From positions 1-45,184 of the forward strand of contig JAGXAQ010000013.1 in the NCBI GenBank assembly GCA_018971485.1: a DNA stretch of 45,184 nucleotides, in the 5' to 3' direction. Of the stretch, positions 1-10,717 are shown one piece after another (the first letter of the stretch is position 1; the number at the start of each line of letters is the position of its first letter). The stretch comes from Pseudomonadota bacterium (GTDB lineage Bacteria; Pseudomonadota; Gammaproteobacteria; Burkholderiales; REEB80). The notes under the pieces were generated by a model. The model saw only the letters and a list, made by a program, of their open reading frames with translations. It ran no database searches and was not told the DNA's origin. Made by a program: the position numbers and the translations under genes.

Positions 1-66
1 AATGGAGCGTCACCAACGCAGGTAGCTGAAACTTGCGGTACAAGTACACATCAATCAGGATAAAAA

Positions 67-1422
67 ATGTCAATAAACGATAAAAGAAATACTCGTATTC
101 TGGTAAAGGAAATAGAGCTCGTAAATGGGTCTAATGACTACATTTACAATTTCTATTTAAATCTTTCAGAGTCAATAGAAAAAATTTATTTGGTAGACTT
201 AGATGAAGAAACAGAAAATAAATTACTTGCCAAAAATGATCCTTTTATTGATGTTATTTTAGCTCAGTATTGCTTTTATCGTGAAACATTACAAAAACTA
301 TTTTCTAAGTCATTCTCTGAAGACAATTTAACTCTTAGATTGGCTTGTCTATCTAATAAAACAATAAGTAAAATTTTGGCTATTGATTTGGCTATTGATA
401 AGTTGCCGGAAGCACTATTTGATTCAGAAAATAATGAGGAAATGCTAAATTGGTTTTCTAGCATTACAGATCAAGAAGTAGATACTTTATTTAGAAATGA
501 GACAATAGATGATGGGTTCTTAACAAACCTTTTAGAGCTTGAAAATGATTTGTGGAAAGTACTTTCAGAAGATAACAAGTTACAAGTAATCAAGGCTCTT
601 TATTACAATGAACGGGTATGTAAAAAGTATGAAGGACCTATGGATGGTTATGCTGAATACCGACATAATAGATTGTTTAGTGTAATTTGGGACTTAGCTA
701 AGAAATTACCTGTAGAAAAGAAATGGTCATACGCTTTAGGTTCTGTATTAGAAAAAACTAGAGATGACAGATATCAATTTAATAGCTTAGAAGTTGCTGA
801 TCGTTGGAATATTAAAGAAGAGGAAGAAGAAAAAAATAAGCATTATTTAAATGGATTTGAGCTTGTTAGATATGCTTGTTATAGAAATATAGTTAAGGAT
901 TTATATGGTAAAGATAAGACAAATAAGACTCACTATACTAACGAAGATATAGCATATCGTGCTTGTGCTTACGTCCAAACAGATATTAATGAAGATGATA
1001 TAAGGGAAGCCTACGTAAAAGATAAGTTACTTGCCATTTATTATATCATGAAAAATATGCGTGTTTGGCGTAATGAAGAACTTCGGAGTGTACTAAAAGA
1101 GATATGTTGGGATGCTGATAGAACCATTAATAACAATTATCTTAATTGTGCGAATATGTTTGACTATGAAGAAGAAGAGTTAAAAGAAAAATATCCAGAT
1201 TGGTTTTTAGATAAAGAAGAAGTTGTAATAGATGAAGATGATAAAGTTTTAACTGTTGGACTTGGTAGAGGTTTATTACAAGAAATTAACTATCACCAAT
1301 CAGTAGAACTTCTAACAGAGATTTTATCTATAAAACAAGTAATAGAGAAAAGTAGCAAAACTTTGAAATGGATTTTCTATGGCATTTCAGCACTTCTTTT
1401 GATAGAGATTTTTAAGCGATAA
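67..1422 (+). CDS. AT-rich orphan gene; hypothetical protein with C-terminal membrane anchor
   Basis: I do not recognise this 451-residue protein. It is acidic, charged and probably helical through about residue 425. It ends in one hydrophobic segment (about residues 432-449, WIFYGISALLLIEIF) followed by KR, so it looks like a tail-anchored cytoplasmic protein. Around residues 60-190 there are loose helical-pair repeats of the form LRLACLSNKTISKILAID, reminiscent of HEAT/Leu-rich-variant repeats; this is a weak resemblance only. The ATG follows CAGGA with an 8-base gap. Its codon use is very AT-rich, with many AAA, GAA and TTA codons, unlike every other gene in the window. Together with the CRISPR-type repeat and IS debris downstream, this suggests horizontal transfer. 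No catalytic motif is visible. A defence or toxin role is conceivable but unsupported. Confidence 0.75.
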   Translation: MSINDKRNTRILVKEIELVNGSNDYIYNFYLNLSESIEKIYLVDLDEETENKLLAKNDPFIDVILAQYCFYRETLQKLFSKSFSEDNLTLRLACLSNKTISKILAIDLAIDKLPEALFDSENNEEMLNWFSSITDQEVDTLFRNETIDDGFLTNLLELENDLWKVLSEDNKLQVIKALYYNERVCKKYEGPMDGYAEYRHNRLFSVIWDLAKKLPVEKKWSYALGSVLEKTRDDRYQFNSLEVADRWNIKEEEEEKNKHYLNGFELVRYACYRNIVKDLYGKDKTNKTHYTNEDIAYRACAYVQTDINEDDIREAYVKDKLLAIYYIMKNMRVWRNEELRSVLKEICWDADRTINNNYLNCANMFDYEEEELKEKYPDWFLDKEEVVIDEDDKVLTVGLGRGLLQEINYHQSVELLTEILSIKQVIEKSSKTLKWIFYGISALLLIEIFKR

Positions 1423-1640
1423 ACCTTTACACATTGTGTAACTTCTACTTTTTCTTCTATGTATACTAGCACTCTCAAAATTAATTAAGAAACCTTAAGT
1501 ACGTAAAATGTTACAAAAAAGTTACACGTGGTTTTCTTCATCACATAACTATATGATTTAGTTACTAATTATAATCATGTAACTATGGAGTTGGAGTGAT
1601 TTAAGGTCCTTCGGGGACTATCGTCAGCTATCGGTAACTA
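1423..1640. other. AT-rich non-coding stretch before the CRISPR-type repeat
   Basis: No gene is visible. The stretch is AT-rich and ends at the solitary CRISPR-type repeat, so it sits where a CRISPR leader would be, although no conserved leader motif can be proved. A small hairpin with a UUCG-type loop lies near 1606-1618. The 16-base string CATAACTATATGATTT here (about 1543-1558) recurs once near 27264-27279. Confidence 0.4.
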
Positions 1641-1669
1641 GTTTCCCCCGCGTTTGCGGGGATAGGCCC
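1641..1669 (+). CRISPR. Solitary type I-E-like CRISPR repeat (no array)
   Basis: This 29-base unit begins GTTTCCCCCGCG and ends GCGGGGATAGGCCC. It has the exact length of type I-E repeats, a perfect 6-bp stem (CCCCGC/GCGGGG) around a GTTT loop, and the conserved GGGGATA 3' shoulder. Aligned without gaps to the Escherichia coli I-E repeat it matches at about 20 of 29 positions. No second copy occurs 32 bases up- or downstream and no cas gene is in the window, so this is not a working array. It is best read as a relic of a lost CRISPR locus. A chance hairpin cannot be fully excluded. Confidence 0.55.
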
Positions 1670-1739
1670 ACCTGGGATTCTTGTCAACAGCAGCCGAAAA
1701 GTGCTTTACTTTTTTCATGATCAGCAATCGAAAATTGAT

Positions 1740-2119
<380 letters not shown>

Positions 2120-2489
2120 ACCCGCGTAAAATCTTGGGTGTTACGGCCACTATAGTTTATATTTTTACTATCGTTAAATGATATGCTTGGGTTTATTAGT
2201 TTGATTGGTATGAGGTCAGAAAATTTAAGGACAATATTGATATCTTGTCGATAACCGGCCTTAATGTGAAAGTTTCTTTTAAGGTGAAAATCTCTTAACG
2301 AAGGTTATTAAATTCGGCAGAGGCTATTTATTGGGGAGCTGATTGGTTTGCTCTACATTTAAGGTAGAGTCATGGTTACATGGGGTTAAGAATCAAGCTG
2401 GCCTTTTCTGCATGGAGTTTTTGTAAGGAATTTGTAGTTTAATAGTGCACGTTTAAGATTTCCGACTTGAATAATCAACAGGGGGCTGA
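2120..2489. other. Non-coding stretch upstream of tadA
   Basis: I see no gene or RNA here. It follows the IS30 remnant, still contains AT-rich sequence, and must hold the tadA promoter, but no hexamer pair stands out. Confidence 0.35.
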
Positions 2490-2966
<477 letters not shown>

Positions 2967-2967
2967 G

Positions 2968-3450
2968 ATGCGTGTTGCGATTAGCCTCGCTAATCAGAAG
3001 TTAACCTTATTTACTGATGAAGGACAGGTTGTATCGCACTATCCGGTTTCTACGTCAAAATTGGGTGCAGGTGAGTTTAATGGCTCAGGGCGTACCCCAA
3101 GAGGGTTACATGAAGTCAGGGCCTGTATCGGCAAGGGTTTACCCAAGAATACTATTCTCGTCGGAAGAAGGCCAACAGGTAAGGTATATTCCCCCGAACT
3201 AGCCATGCAGTCTCCGGAGAAGGATTTTATCCTGTCTAGGATATTGTGGCTTTCCGGACTTGAGCCCGGAAAAAACCGGATGGGCCAGGTGGATACCATG
3301 CGCCGGTATATCTACATCCATGGCACACCTGATAGTGAACCCATGGGTATTCCAGCTTCCCATGGGTGTATCCGGATGCGTAATGATGATGTTATCGCAT
3401 TATTTGATTATTTGGTTCCTGGAAGTCTCGTTGATATTCAAGAAGCCTGA
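2968..3450 (+). CDS. L,D-transpeptidase (YkuD) family protein without signal peptide
   Basis: A 160-residue YkuD-domain protein. The catalytic motif is visible as HGTP (His118) and SHGCIRM, with His132 and the nucleophile Cys134, followed by Arg136. Family members form 3-3 cross-links in peptidoglycan or anchor lipoproteins. The ATG at 2968 is preceded by AAGGA nine bases upstream and opens directly into the YkuD fold (MRVAISLANQKLTLF). There is no signal peptide, transmembrane segment or LysM domain. How it would reach the periplasm is therefore unclear, although short signal-less members are annotated in other proteobacteria. It is one base downstream of tadA. Confidence 0.88.
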   Translation: MRVAISLANQKLTLFTDEGQVVSHYPVSTSKLGAGEFNGSGRTPRGLHEVRACIGKGLPKNTILVGRRPTGKVYSPELAMQSPEKDFILSRILWLSGLEPGKNRMGQVDTMRRYIYIHGTPDSEPMGIPASHGCIRMRNDDVIALFDYLVPGSLVDIQEA

Positions 3451-3506
3451 AAAGTGTCCTTTACTTAAAATCTTAGGCTAAAAGCCATTTTCCTGATGTG
3501 ATCAAT

Positions 3507-4433
3507 CTACCTTTCCAGCAACGCCCTGACATGTGCAGCACTTCCTTGCTCCAGACCTGATATGCTGTATCCACCTTCTAGCATGGATACGATGCGCCCA
3601 TGACAATGCTTGTCGGCAAGATGCATCAGTTTCCGGGTGATCCAGTAAAAATCATCTGCTTCAAGTTTAAGCCCGGCAAGAGGATCGCCATGAAATGCGT
3701 CGAAGCCAGCGGATATGAGAATAAAATCAGGTTTGAATGTTTCCAGTGCCGGAAACATTTCGGATTCGACAGCCTGCTGAAATGCGGCTGAACCAGTTCC
3801 TTGAGGAAGGGGGATGTTGACGATATTTCCTATACCTTGTTCACTTCGTGAACCGGTACCAGGATAAAGAGGAGATTGATGGGTGGATGTGTAGAAAAAA
3901 GCAGGATTAGTCAGAAAGGCCGCCTGGGTTCCATTGCCATGATGGACATCAAAATCAACTATAGCGATTCTTGATAGCCCATGGGCCGCCCTGGCATGGG
4001 CTGCCGCGATTGCAATCTGGTTGAAGATACAAAACCCCATGGCGCGATCTGGTTCCGCGTGATGGCCACAGGGCCTTACTGCACAAAAAGCATTCTGTGC
4101 TTCTCCTGTCATGATGGCATCCACTGCTGCACAGGTTGCGCCGACACCGCGCAAAAGAGCCTCTCCCGAACCCGGGGACAGGATGGTATCCGGATCAAGC
4201 TGGATGAGGCCATGGCTTGGTAAAGCATCCATGATGGCATCGACATATTCGGCATTATGAACAAGCCTGACCTGCTCAATCAGGCCTAAAGGTGCTTCCC
4301 GGCGTTTCAGGGCTTTAAATTCCGGACTGCTTAGTGCGTTCCAGACAGCTTTCAGGCGTTCGGGAGATTCGGGATGGCCCGAACCGGTGTTGTGTGCCAA
4401 AAAGGCGGGGTGGGTATAAAGCAAGGTATCCAT
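3507..4433 (-). CDS. Histone deacetylase family (acetoin utilisation/APAH-like) zinc hydrolase
   Basis: A 308-residue arginase/deacetylase-fold protein, the usual length for bacterial class II HDAC-like proteins. Motifs in order are HPESPERL near the N-terminus, RPCGHHAEPDRAMGFC (His124-His125 acid/base pair), VDFDVHHGNGTQ (zinc ligands Asp162 and His164) and SAGFDAFHGDP (third zinc ligand Asp245), then LEGGY. All catalytic residues are present, so it should be active. Bacterial members deacetylate acetylpolyamines or other small amides or proteins, and the true substrate cannot be read from sequence. It is convergent with the L,D-transpeptidase gene and divergent from gltA, so it is probably transcribed alone. 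Confidence 0.9.
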   Translation of the reverse strand: MDTLLYTHPAFLAHNTGSGHPESPERLKAVWNALSSPEFKALKRREAPLGLIEQVRLVHNAEYVDAIMDALPSHGLIQLDPDTILSPGSGEALLRGVGATCAAVDAIMTGEAQNAFCAVRPCGHHAEPDRAMGFCIFNQIAIAAAHARAAHGLSRIAIVDFDVHHGNGTQAAFLTNPAFFYTSTHQSPLYPGTGSRSEQGIGNIVNIPLPQGTGSAAFQQAVESEMFPALETFKPDFILISAGFDAFHGDPLAGLKLEADDFYWITRKLMHLADKHCHGRIVSMLEGGYSISGLEQGSAAHVRALLER

Positions 4434-4634
4434 TATGGGTTAGCCTGTTATCTAGGAATTCGCGTAAATTTTGCTTAAAAAAGCTAATTATAGCAAATAG
4501 ACCGATAGAGCAAGTGAGTTTGGCCTACCTATTAGGGCTAATGTATGAATGCATGGTGACCCGGTATGCTGATAGGGACAAAATGATAGGAGAGATGGAA
4601 AAATGGCAGGATTGTCTGCTGTAATTCAGCCACA

Positions 4635-4662
4635 TTGGGAGTTTTTCTAATTATGCTAGAAT
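4635..4662 (+). promoter_or_regulatory. Predicted sigma70-type promoter of gltA
   Basis: TTGGGA (4635-4640) and TAGAAT (4657-4662) are 16 bases apart. This is a reasonable sigma70 pair about 50 bases upstream of the gltA start. A short GGCTT/AAGCC hairpin follows in the 5' leader. Confidence 0.45.
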
Positions 4663-4708
4663 GGCTTCTTGATAAGCCAAGAGGCGGAAAAAAGTAAGGA
4701 GGGGGTGT

Positions 4709-6004
4709 ATGGCTGACCGAAAGGCCTATTTGGATATGGGGGATGGCAGGGGGAAAATTGAACTTCCTGTCCTTGAAGGAACAATGGGACCCGATGTTGT
4801 CGATATCCGGAATTTAAGCCGGCACAATATCTTTACTTATGATCCCGGTTTTGTTTCCACGGCCAGTTGCAGTTCAAGCATTAGTTTTATTGATGGCGAG
4901 AAAAGCATTCTTTTGTATCGAGGCTATCCGATTGAGCAACTGGCTGATCAAGCGGATTTTATGGATGTCAGTTATCTGCTGATGCATGGGGAATTACCTA
5001 ATCGCTCTGAAAAGGAGCGTTTTGTCAGTCGGGTAAGCAAGCATACAATGGTTCACGATCAGATGCTGACCTTCTTCCGGGGATTTCGCCGGGATGCGCA
5101 TCCGATGGCAGTCATGGTTGGTATGGTTGGCGCCTTGTCAGCCTTTTATCATGATTCACTGGACATGGCGAATTTCCAGCATCGTGAGGTTGCTGCCTAC
5201 AGACTTATTTCAAAAGTGCCAACCCTGGCGGCTATGTGTTATAAGTACAGCATTGGCCAGCCTTTTCAGTACCCCAGGAATGATTTGTCCTATGTGGCGA
5301 ACTTTCTGCATATGATGTTTGCCACCCCGTGCGCGGCCTATCCTGTTAATCCTGTTGTTGCACGGGCTCTAGAGCAGATTTTTATTCTTCATGCTGACCA
5401 CGAACAAAATGCCTCAACATCGACTGTCCGGCTTGCAGGATCTTCAGGAGCGAGCCCCTTTGCGTGCGTGGCAGCAGGGATTGCTTCACTTTGGGGGCCG
5501 GCACATGGTGGTGCAAATGAAGCTGTACTGGACATGCTCACCCAGATCGGGGATGTTTCCAATATCAAGGATTTTATTCAACGTGCAAAGGATCCTAAGG
5601 ATCCATTTCGTCTGATGGGGTTTGGTCACCGGGTATACAAGAATTATGATCCCAGGGCTTCAGTATTGCGTGACAGCTGCCATCAGGTGCTGGATGAGCT
5701 GAGCCTTGAGGATAATCGCCTGTTTCAGGTGGCTCTGGAGCTTGAGAAAATTGCCTTGGATGATGATTATTTCATGACCAGAAAGCTTTATCCGAATGTT
5801 GATTTTTATTCAGGTTTGCTGTTGCATGCCATGGGTATCCCTTCAAACATGTTTACGGTCATCTTTACGATTGCCCGTACTATAGGCTGGACGGCCCAAT
5901 GGAATGAGATGGCAAGTGATCCCGATCGAAAAATCGGGCGCCCGCGCCAGCTCTATATGGGAAATGAGCCACGAGATTTTGTTCCGCTGGACAGGCGGGC
6001 TTAG
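4709..6004 (+). CDS. gltA: Citrate synthase (type II, hexameric class)
   Basis: Condenses oxaloacetate and acetyl-CoA to citrate, the entry step of the TCA cycle. The 431-residue length and the N-terminal strand domain ([10 protein letters not shown] at about 45) mark the larger Gram-negative type. The catalytic triad is present: His266 in GPAHGGAN, His307 in [14 protein letters not shown] and Asp365 in PNVDFYSG. The C-terminal [10 protein letters not shown] is characteristic. The start at ATG 4709 has a strong AAGGAGG. It lies 40 bases upstream of sucA, so citrate synthase and both 2-oxoglutarate dehydrogenase subunits are probably one transcript. The sdh and lpd genes usually found nearby are absent here. 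Confidence 0.97.
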   Translation: MADRKAYLDMGDGRGKIELPVLEGTMGPDVVDIRNLSRHNIFTYDPGFVSTASCSSSISFIDGEKSILLYRGYPIEQLADQADFMDVSYLLMHGELPNRSEKERFVSRVSKHTMVHDQMLTFFRGFRRDAHPMAVMVGMVGALSAFYHDSLDMANFQHREVAAYRLISKVPTLAAMCYKYSIGQPFQYPRNDLSYVANFLHMMFATPCAAYPVNPVVARALEQIFILHADHEQNASTSTVRLAGSSGASPFACVAAGIASLWGPAHGGANEAVLDMLTQIGDVSNIKDFIQRAKDPKDPFRLMGFGHRVYKNYDPRASVLRDSCHQVLDELSLEDNRLFQVALELEKIALDDDYFMTRKLYPNVDFYSGLLLHAMGIPSNMFTVIFTIARTIGWTAQWNEMASDPDRKIGRPRQLYMGNEPRDFVPLDRRA

Positions 6005-6044
6005 ATTTGTATTGATGCGATAAGAATCCTGGAAAGGCCGACCC

Positions 6045-8852
6045 TTGCAAGAGATCGAGACCTCTAGTTACCTATTTGGTTTAAATGCCACCTATATTGA
6101 GGATCAATATGAGGCCTGGCTTGCTGATCCCTACTCGGTCAATGAATCCTGGCGTGATTATTTTTCATCTTTGGGGCCAGGAAGGCAGCCAGATATCGGG
6201 CATACTTCGATTCGCCATAACCTGGTCGATTTGGCTCATCATCTTTCAGAAAAACAGGTTATGCCTGATTTGGCTTCCCTGGTTCGAAAACAGGTGGCCA
6301 TCACCCAACTGGTCAATGCCTACCGTTATCGCGGGTTCCAGGTAGCCCATCTTGATCCCCTGGGCCGCTGCCTGTCTTCTGTTGCGCTTCCTGAACTGGA
6401 TTTAGCGTATTACGGCTTTACCGAAGCAGATATGGACACGGTCTTCAACAGTGGATCACTTGTGGGGCCGCAAACTCTTTCGTTGAGGGATATTTACCGG
6501 AACCTGAGGCAGGTATACTGCGGTTCGCTCGGTGTTGAATATATGCATATTGCATCCCATGAACAAAAACACTGGCTGCAGGAGTGCCTTGAGGGGGGAG
6601 ACCATCCTTTTGTATTAAACGGGGAGGGAAAGCAGCGTATTCTGGAGAGGCTGACTGCAGCAGAAACGCTAGAGCTTTATCTGCATACTCGATATGTGGG
6701 CCAAAAACGGTTTTCCCTTCAGGGCAGTGAAAGTCTGATTGTGCTGCTTGATAGCCTGATTGAACGTGCCGGGCAGGCACAGGTTCAGGAACTGTTTTTT
6801 GGAATGGCTCATCGTGGTCGACTGAATGTCCTGGTCAATGTGTTTGGCAAGAAGCCTTCTGATCTCTTCAAGGAATTCGAAGGGATTCAGGCAGAAGATC
6901 TTCCTGCAGGAGACGTAAAATACCATCAGGGATTTTCGACATATATCTCAGGGCCGGAAGGTCCGATACATCTGTGTATTCTTTTTAATCCATCACATCT
7001 TGAAATTGGCGGGCCTGTTGTAGAGGGTTCTGTTCGTGCGCGTCAGCAGGAACAAAATGATCTGGGAGGCGATGCCGTAATCCCGGTTCTTATTCATGGT
7101 GACGCATCTTTTGCAGGGCAAGGTGTTGTCATGGAAATGCTTAACATGTCACAAACTCGGGGGTATGCCACGGGTGGTAGTATTCATGTTGTCATCAATA
7201 ATCAGATAGGCTTTACGACAAGTGATCCACGTGATGCCCGCTCTTCTCTGTATTGTACGGATGTGGCCAAGATGGTTGACTCGCCTGTTTTCCATGTTAA
7301 CGGGGATGATCCGGAAGCGGTAGTAGCCGCGACACAGATGGCTTTTGACTTTCGGATGCGTTTTCATAAGGATGTGGTTCTGGATTTGGTCTGCTATCGC
7401 AAGCTGGGCCATAACGAGGCTGATGATCCATCAGTGACCCAGCCCATGATGTATCGGGCAATAGCTGAGAATCCAGGGGTTCGTACCTTGTATGCCAGAA
7501 AGCTCGAACAGGAAGGAATCCTGTCGGCAGAAGCAGCCCGGCAGTTTGTGACGCATTACCGTAAGGCCCTGGATGAAGGTAACCCGGTTAATTCGCAAGT
7601 ACTTCTTGCAGACAGGGGTGTGCCCCAGGCTAAAGAGCATGTTTACAACCAGGGCTTAGAAGATGAAACCGTATCAACCGGAGTGGATCCGGATGATTTG
7701 TCCATATGGGGTAAGGCACTAACCCGGATCCCGGAAGGTTTCAGCCTGCATCCGATAGTTGAAAAGGTGATGGCGGAACGGCTCATGATGGCAAAAGGCC
7801 AGCTTCCTGTAGACTGGGGTTTTGCTGAAACATTAGCTTATGCAAGTTTGCTCATGAATGGCTATCCGGTCCGGTTGTCTGGGCAAGACAGCAGTCGTGG
7901 AACTTTTTTCCATCGGCATGCCATGTTACGGGACCAGTTTCATGAACGGTGGGATCAGGGAGTGTATATTCCGCTTGAGCATTTAAAGAAAGGACAGCCC
8001 TCCTTTATAGTCATTGATTCGCTTTTATCCGAGGAGGCCGTTCTGGCTTTTGAGTATGGTTACTCGGTAACCAATCCGGAAGAACTGGTTATCTGGGAAG
8101 CCCAGTATGGAGATTTTGCCAATGGGGCCCAGGTCGTAATTGATCAGTTTATTAGTTCCGGAGAAGCCAAGTGGGGTCAAATCAGCAATCTGGTGATGAT
8201 GCTGCCTCATGGTTATGAAGGCCAGGGGCCGGAGCATTCTTCGGCCCGGATAGAGCGTTATCTGCAATTATGCGTAAACAATAACATGCAAGTATGTATC
8301 CCGAGCCTCCCGTCCCAGGTTTTTCATCTGCTACGGCGCCAGGTACTGCGTTCCTGGAGAAAACCGCTTGTCATGATAATGCCCAAGAGCCTTTTACGCA
8401 GCAAGCAATCGGTTTCCAGCCTGGATGATTTGGCCTTGGGTTGCTTTAGTGCAGTATTGACTACTCCTGCTGACTCAGATGCAGCACGGGTCCTATTTTG
8501 TTCAGGCAAGATTTATTTTGAACTGGCCCAGGCGATTAAGGCCCGACCTCATCCTTCTGTAGCCCTTGTCCGGATAGAACAGCTTTACCCTTTCCCAGTC
8601 AAAGAACTTCAGGAAGCAATTGCTTTACTTGCGGGTGCCAAACAATGGCTGTGGGTTCAAGAAGAGCCTGAAAATCAGGGCGTGTGGGACTATGTTGTTC
8701 GCAGATTACCGCCCCTTCTGCCAGAAGGAGCGCAACTCGGAGTGATTGCCCGGGAGGCTGCCTCAGCTCCTGCGGTGGGTTATGTTGCGAAACACAAGCG
8801 CCAGCAACAGAATTTAATTGCCGCAGCTTTGGGAGAAAATGATGCTCGTTGA
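6045..8852 (+). CDS. sucA: 2-oxoglutarate dehydrogenase E1 component
   Basis: The thiamine-diphosphate-dependent E1 subunit decarboxylates 2-oxoglutarate and transfers the succinyl group to lipoyl-E2. It has 935 residues, as expected. The short N-terminal helix ([19 protein letters not shown]) that anchors E1 to the complex is present. It is followed by [10 protein letters not shown], the ThDP/Mg site GDASFAGQG with a downstream [13 protein letters not shown], and the pyrimidine-domain EFGYS-type motif seen as FEYGYS. The start is a TTG at 6045 with GGAAAGG eight bases before it. The stop overlaps the sucB start, so translation of E1 and E2 is coupled. Confidence 0.96.
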   Translation: MQEIETSSYLFGLNATYIEDQYEAWLADPYSVNESWRDYFSSLGPGRQPDIGHTSIRHNLVDLAHHLSEKQVMPDLASLVRKQVAITQLVNAYRYRGFQVAHLDPLGRCLSSVALPELDLAYYGFTEADMDTVFNSGSLVGPQTLSLRDIYRNLRQVYCGSLGVEYMHIASHEQKHWLQECLEGGDHPFVLNGEGKQRILERLTAAETLELYLHTRYVGQKRFSLQGSESLIVLLDSLIERAGQAQVQELFFGMAHRGRLNVLVNVFGKKPSDLFKEFEGIQAEDLPAGDVKYHQGFSTYISGPEGPIHLCILFNPSHLEIGGPVVEGSVRARQQEQNDLGGDAVIPVLIHGDASFAGQGVVMEMLNMSQTRGYATGGSIHVVINNQIGFTTSDPRDARSSLYCTDVAKMVDSPVFHVNGDDPEAVVAATQMAFDFRMRFHKDVVLDLVCYRKLGHNEADDPSVTQPMMYRAIAENPGVRTLYARKLEQEGILSAEAARQFVTHYRKALDEGNPVNSQVLLADRGVPQAKEHVYNQGLEDETVSTGVDPDDLSIWGKALTRIPEGFSLHPIVEKVMAERLMMAKGQLPVDWGFAETLAYASLLMNGYPVRLSGQDSSRGTFFHRHAMLRDQFHERWDQGVYIPLEHLKKGQPSFIVIDSLLSEEAVLAFEYGYSVTNPEELVIWEAQYGDFANGAQVVIDQFISSGEAKWGQISNLVMMLPHGYEGQGPEHSSARIERYLQLCVNNNMQVCIPSLPSQVFHLLRRQVLRSWRKPLVMIMPKSLLRSKQSVSSLDDLALGCFSAVLTTPADSDAARVLFCSGKIYFELAQAIKARPHPSVALVRIEQLYPFPVKELQEAIALLAGAKQWLWVQEEPENQGVWDYVVRRLPPLLPEGAQLGVIAREAASAPAVGYVAKHKRQQQNLIAAALGENDAR

Positions 8853-9969
8853 TGTTAAGGCCCCTATGCTTTCAGAATCCATGACTGATGCAAGGTTGCT
8901 CGTCTGGCAAAAAAAAACCGATGATTTTGTTGAGCAGGGTGAGAATCTGGTGGATGTAGAAACAGACAAGGTGATTCTTGATTTGCCTGCCCCTGTTTCA
9001 GGAAAGCTGGTTGAAATTCTTGCTCCTGATGCGGCAACGGTGGGAAGCGAGGAGGTTATTGCCCGGATTGATACCTCGGCCCAACCTGATGCTATTGATG
9101 TCCAGCAACCTGAAAATACGGTGGATTCCTATCCTGAAAAACCTGGCAACAATAAGCTGGAAAAGGGCGCCAGGGTTCAAAAAAAAGAGGCTGAACCTGA
9201 AAAAAAACAGGCGGTTCCTGTACAACCTGTCGCCCAGCCGGTTGGAGGTCATGTCGCACTTGCTGAAGAAAGGCCGATGCAGCGCGTACCCATGACACGG
9301 CTTAGGCAGCGTATTGCTGAACGTATGCTTATAGCCAAACGCGATTATGCAATCCTGACGACCTTTAATGAAATCAACATGAAGTCAGTTCTGGATTTAA
9401 GAATCCATTACCAGGACAGTTTCGGGAAAACACATGGCGTGAAATTGGGGTTGATGTCCTTTTTTGTCAAGGCTGTCGTGGCGGGCTTGAAGAAATTTCC
9501 TGTGATGAATGCTTCCATTGAAGGCGAAGATATCCTTTATCATGGTTATTATGACATTGGCGTGGCAGTAAGTGCGCCACGGGGGCTGGTCGTTCCAGTC
9601 ATCAAGAATGCTGATTTGCTTTCCTTTGCGGAAATTGAAAAAAACATAAGTAAAATGAGCCAATTGGCTCAAAGTGGTGAATTGTCGATGGACATTTTAA
9701 CGGGCGGCACGTTTACCATCAGCAATGGAGGGGTTTATGGTTCGTTATTGTCTACACCGATTGTAAACCCCCCGCAGTCAGCCATTCTAGGAATGCACCG
9801 GATCCAGGACAGGGTTGTGGTTGAGTCTGGTGAAATGGTCGTGCGACCGATGATGAATTTGGCCTTGTCCTACGATCACCGTTTGATTGATGGGCGTGAT
9901 GCAGTGGAGTTCCTGGTTTACCTGAAAGAGCAGGTTGAAGCACCAGAGCGTTTGCTTCTGGATATTTAA
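8842..9969 (+). CDS. sucB: Dihydrolipoamide succinyltransferase (E2), apparently lacking the subunit-binding domain
   Basis: The E2 core transfers succinyl groups from E1 to CoA. I start at ATG 8842, six bases after GGGAG; ATG 8839 is the alternative. The gene overlaps sucA by 11 bases. The protein has 375 residues. Residues 1-77 form a lipoyl domain with Lys43 in [11 protein letters not shown]. Residues about 148-375 form the catalytic domain, ending in [10 protein letters not shown] with His346 and Asp350. The stretch 78-147 is a Lys/Glu/Gln/Pro-rich linker. I see no trace in it of the usual 35-residue peripheral subunit-binding domain (SPAVRRLLAE...GTGxxGRITKxDV). Typical SucB is 390-430 residues, so this domain appears to be missing. 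No E3 gene follows. Confidence 0.95.
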   Translation: MLVDVKAPMLSESMTDARLLVWQKKTDDFVEQGENLVDVETDKVILDLPAPVSGKLVEILAPDAATVGSEEVIARIDTSAQPDAIDVQQPENTVDSYPEKPGNNKLEKGARVQKKEAEPEKKQAVPVQPVAQPVGGHVALAEERPMQRVPMTRLRQRIAERMLIAKRDYAILTTFNEINMKSVLDLRIHYQDSFGKTHGVKLGLMSFFVKAVVAGLKKFPVMNASIEGEDILYHGYYDIGVAVSAPRGLVVPVIKNADLLSFAEIEKNISKMSQLAQSGELSMDILTGGTFTISNGGVYGSLLSTPIVNPPQSAILGMHRIQDRVVVESGEMVVRPMMNLALSYDHRLIDGRDAVEFLVYLKEQVEAPERLLLDI

Positions 9970-10086
9970 CGGAATCAGAATGGGACCGGTTGCGACTTCC
10001 GGATGGAATAAATTAAGCCTGATACTGGCAAAACAGGCTAAATGACCATTGGAGGCGGGCTGGAGGAATGAAGGGATATTGTTCCG

Positions 10087-10623
10087 ATGAGATGCGCACA
10101 TGTTCTTCTGATGGCTTCATATAATCAATGGATGAATGCCAGGATATACGCGGCTGCTGGCCAATTGTCCCCGGAAGCTCTTGTTGAGGACAGAAAAGCG
10201 TTCTTTCATTCGGTTCAGGGCACGCTCAATCATCTGGTTGTTGCTGATATTATCTGGCTGAAACGGTTTGCTGCACATCCTTCTTCTTTTATGGCACTGG
10301 ATCCGGTTCGTGTGCTGAATGCACCCTCTTCTTTGGATGAATGGCTGTATACTGATTTTACAGCTTTGTCCAGTTATCGGGATTGGCTGGATCGTGTGGT
10401 TCAGGATTGGGCAGAAGAGCTTAAAGAAGAAGATTTATCGTATTCGCTTTCTTATACGAATATGAAGGGTTTGAAGGCTACAAAAAATTTCTTTGATCTG
10501 ATCCTGCATTTTTTTAATCATCAAACACATCATCGTGGACAGGTCACGACATTGTTGTCTCAGGCTGGCGTAGATGTCGGAGTGACTGATCTGCTTGCCC
10601 TTATCCCGAATGAAAGCAACTGA
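10087..10623 (+). CDS. DinB family (DUF664-like) putative metal-dependent protein
   Basis: A 178-residue four-helix-bundle protein of the DinB/YfiT superfamily. The three metal-binding histidines are visible: His49 in TLNHLVVAD, and His145 and His149 in FFNHQTHHRGQ. The HHRGQ motif is characteristic. Members bind Zn or Ni, and some are thiol-dependent transferases (bacillithiol/mycothiol type) or DNA-damage-inducible, but most have no known substrate. The N-terminal MASYNQWMNARIYAA helix fits the family. It lies 117 bases after sucB and just before the convergent fumarase gene. Regulation is not evident. Confidence 0.87.
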   Translation: MRCAHVLLMASYNQWMNARIYAAAGQLSPEALVEDRKAFFHSVQGTLNHLVVADIIWLKRFAAHPSSFMALDPVRVLNAPSSLDEWLYTDFTALSSYRDWLDRVVQDWAEELKEEDLSYSLSYTNMKGLKATKNFFDLILHFFNHQTHHRGQVTTLLSQAGVDVGVTDLLALIPNESN

Positions 10624-10717
10624 GGCCAGCAAGGGCTGCAGGGAAAATAGTAGTTCTTGTTTTCTTCTGAGGCAGGCCTTGTGTCAATAAGTATTTGTTA
10701 AAGTGATTGTGCTGTTT

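Noticed and set aside
9997-10045. AGCCTG/CAGGCT hairpin after sucB as a terminator
   Set aside because: Only six pairs with a 12-base loop and no T tract.
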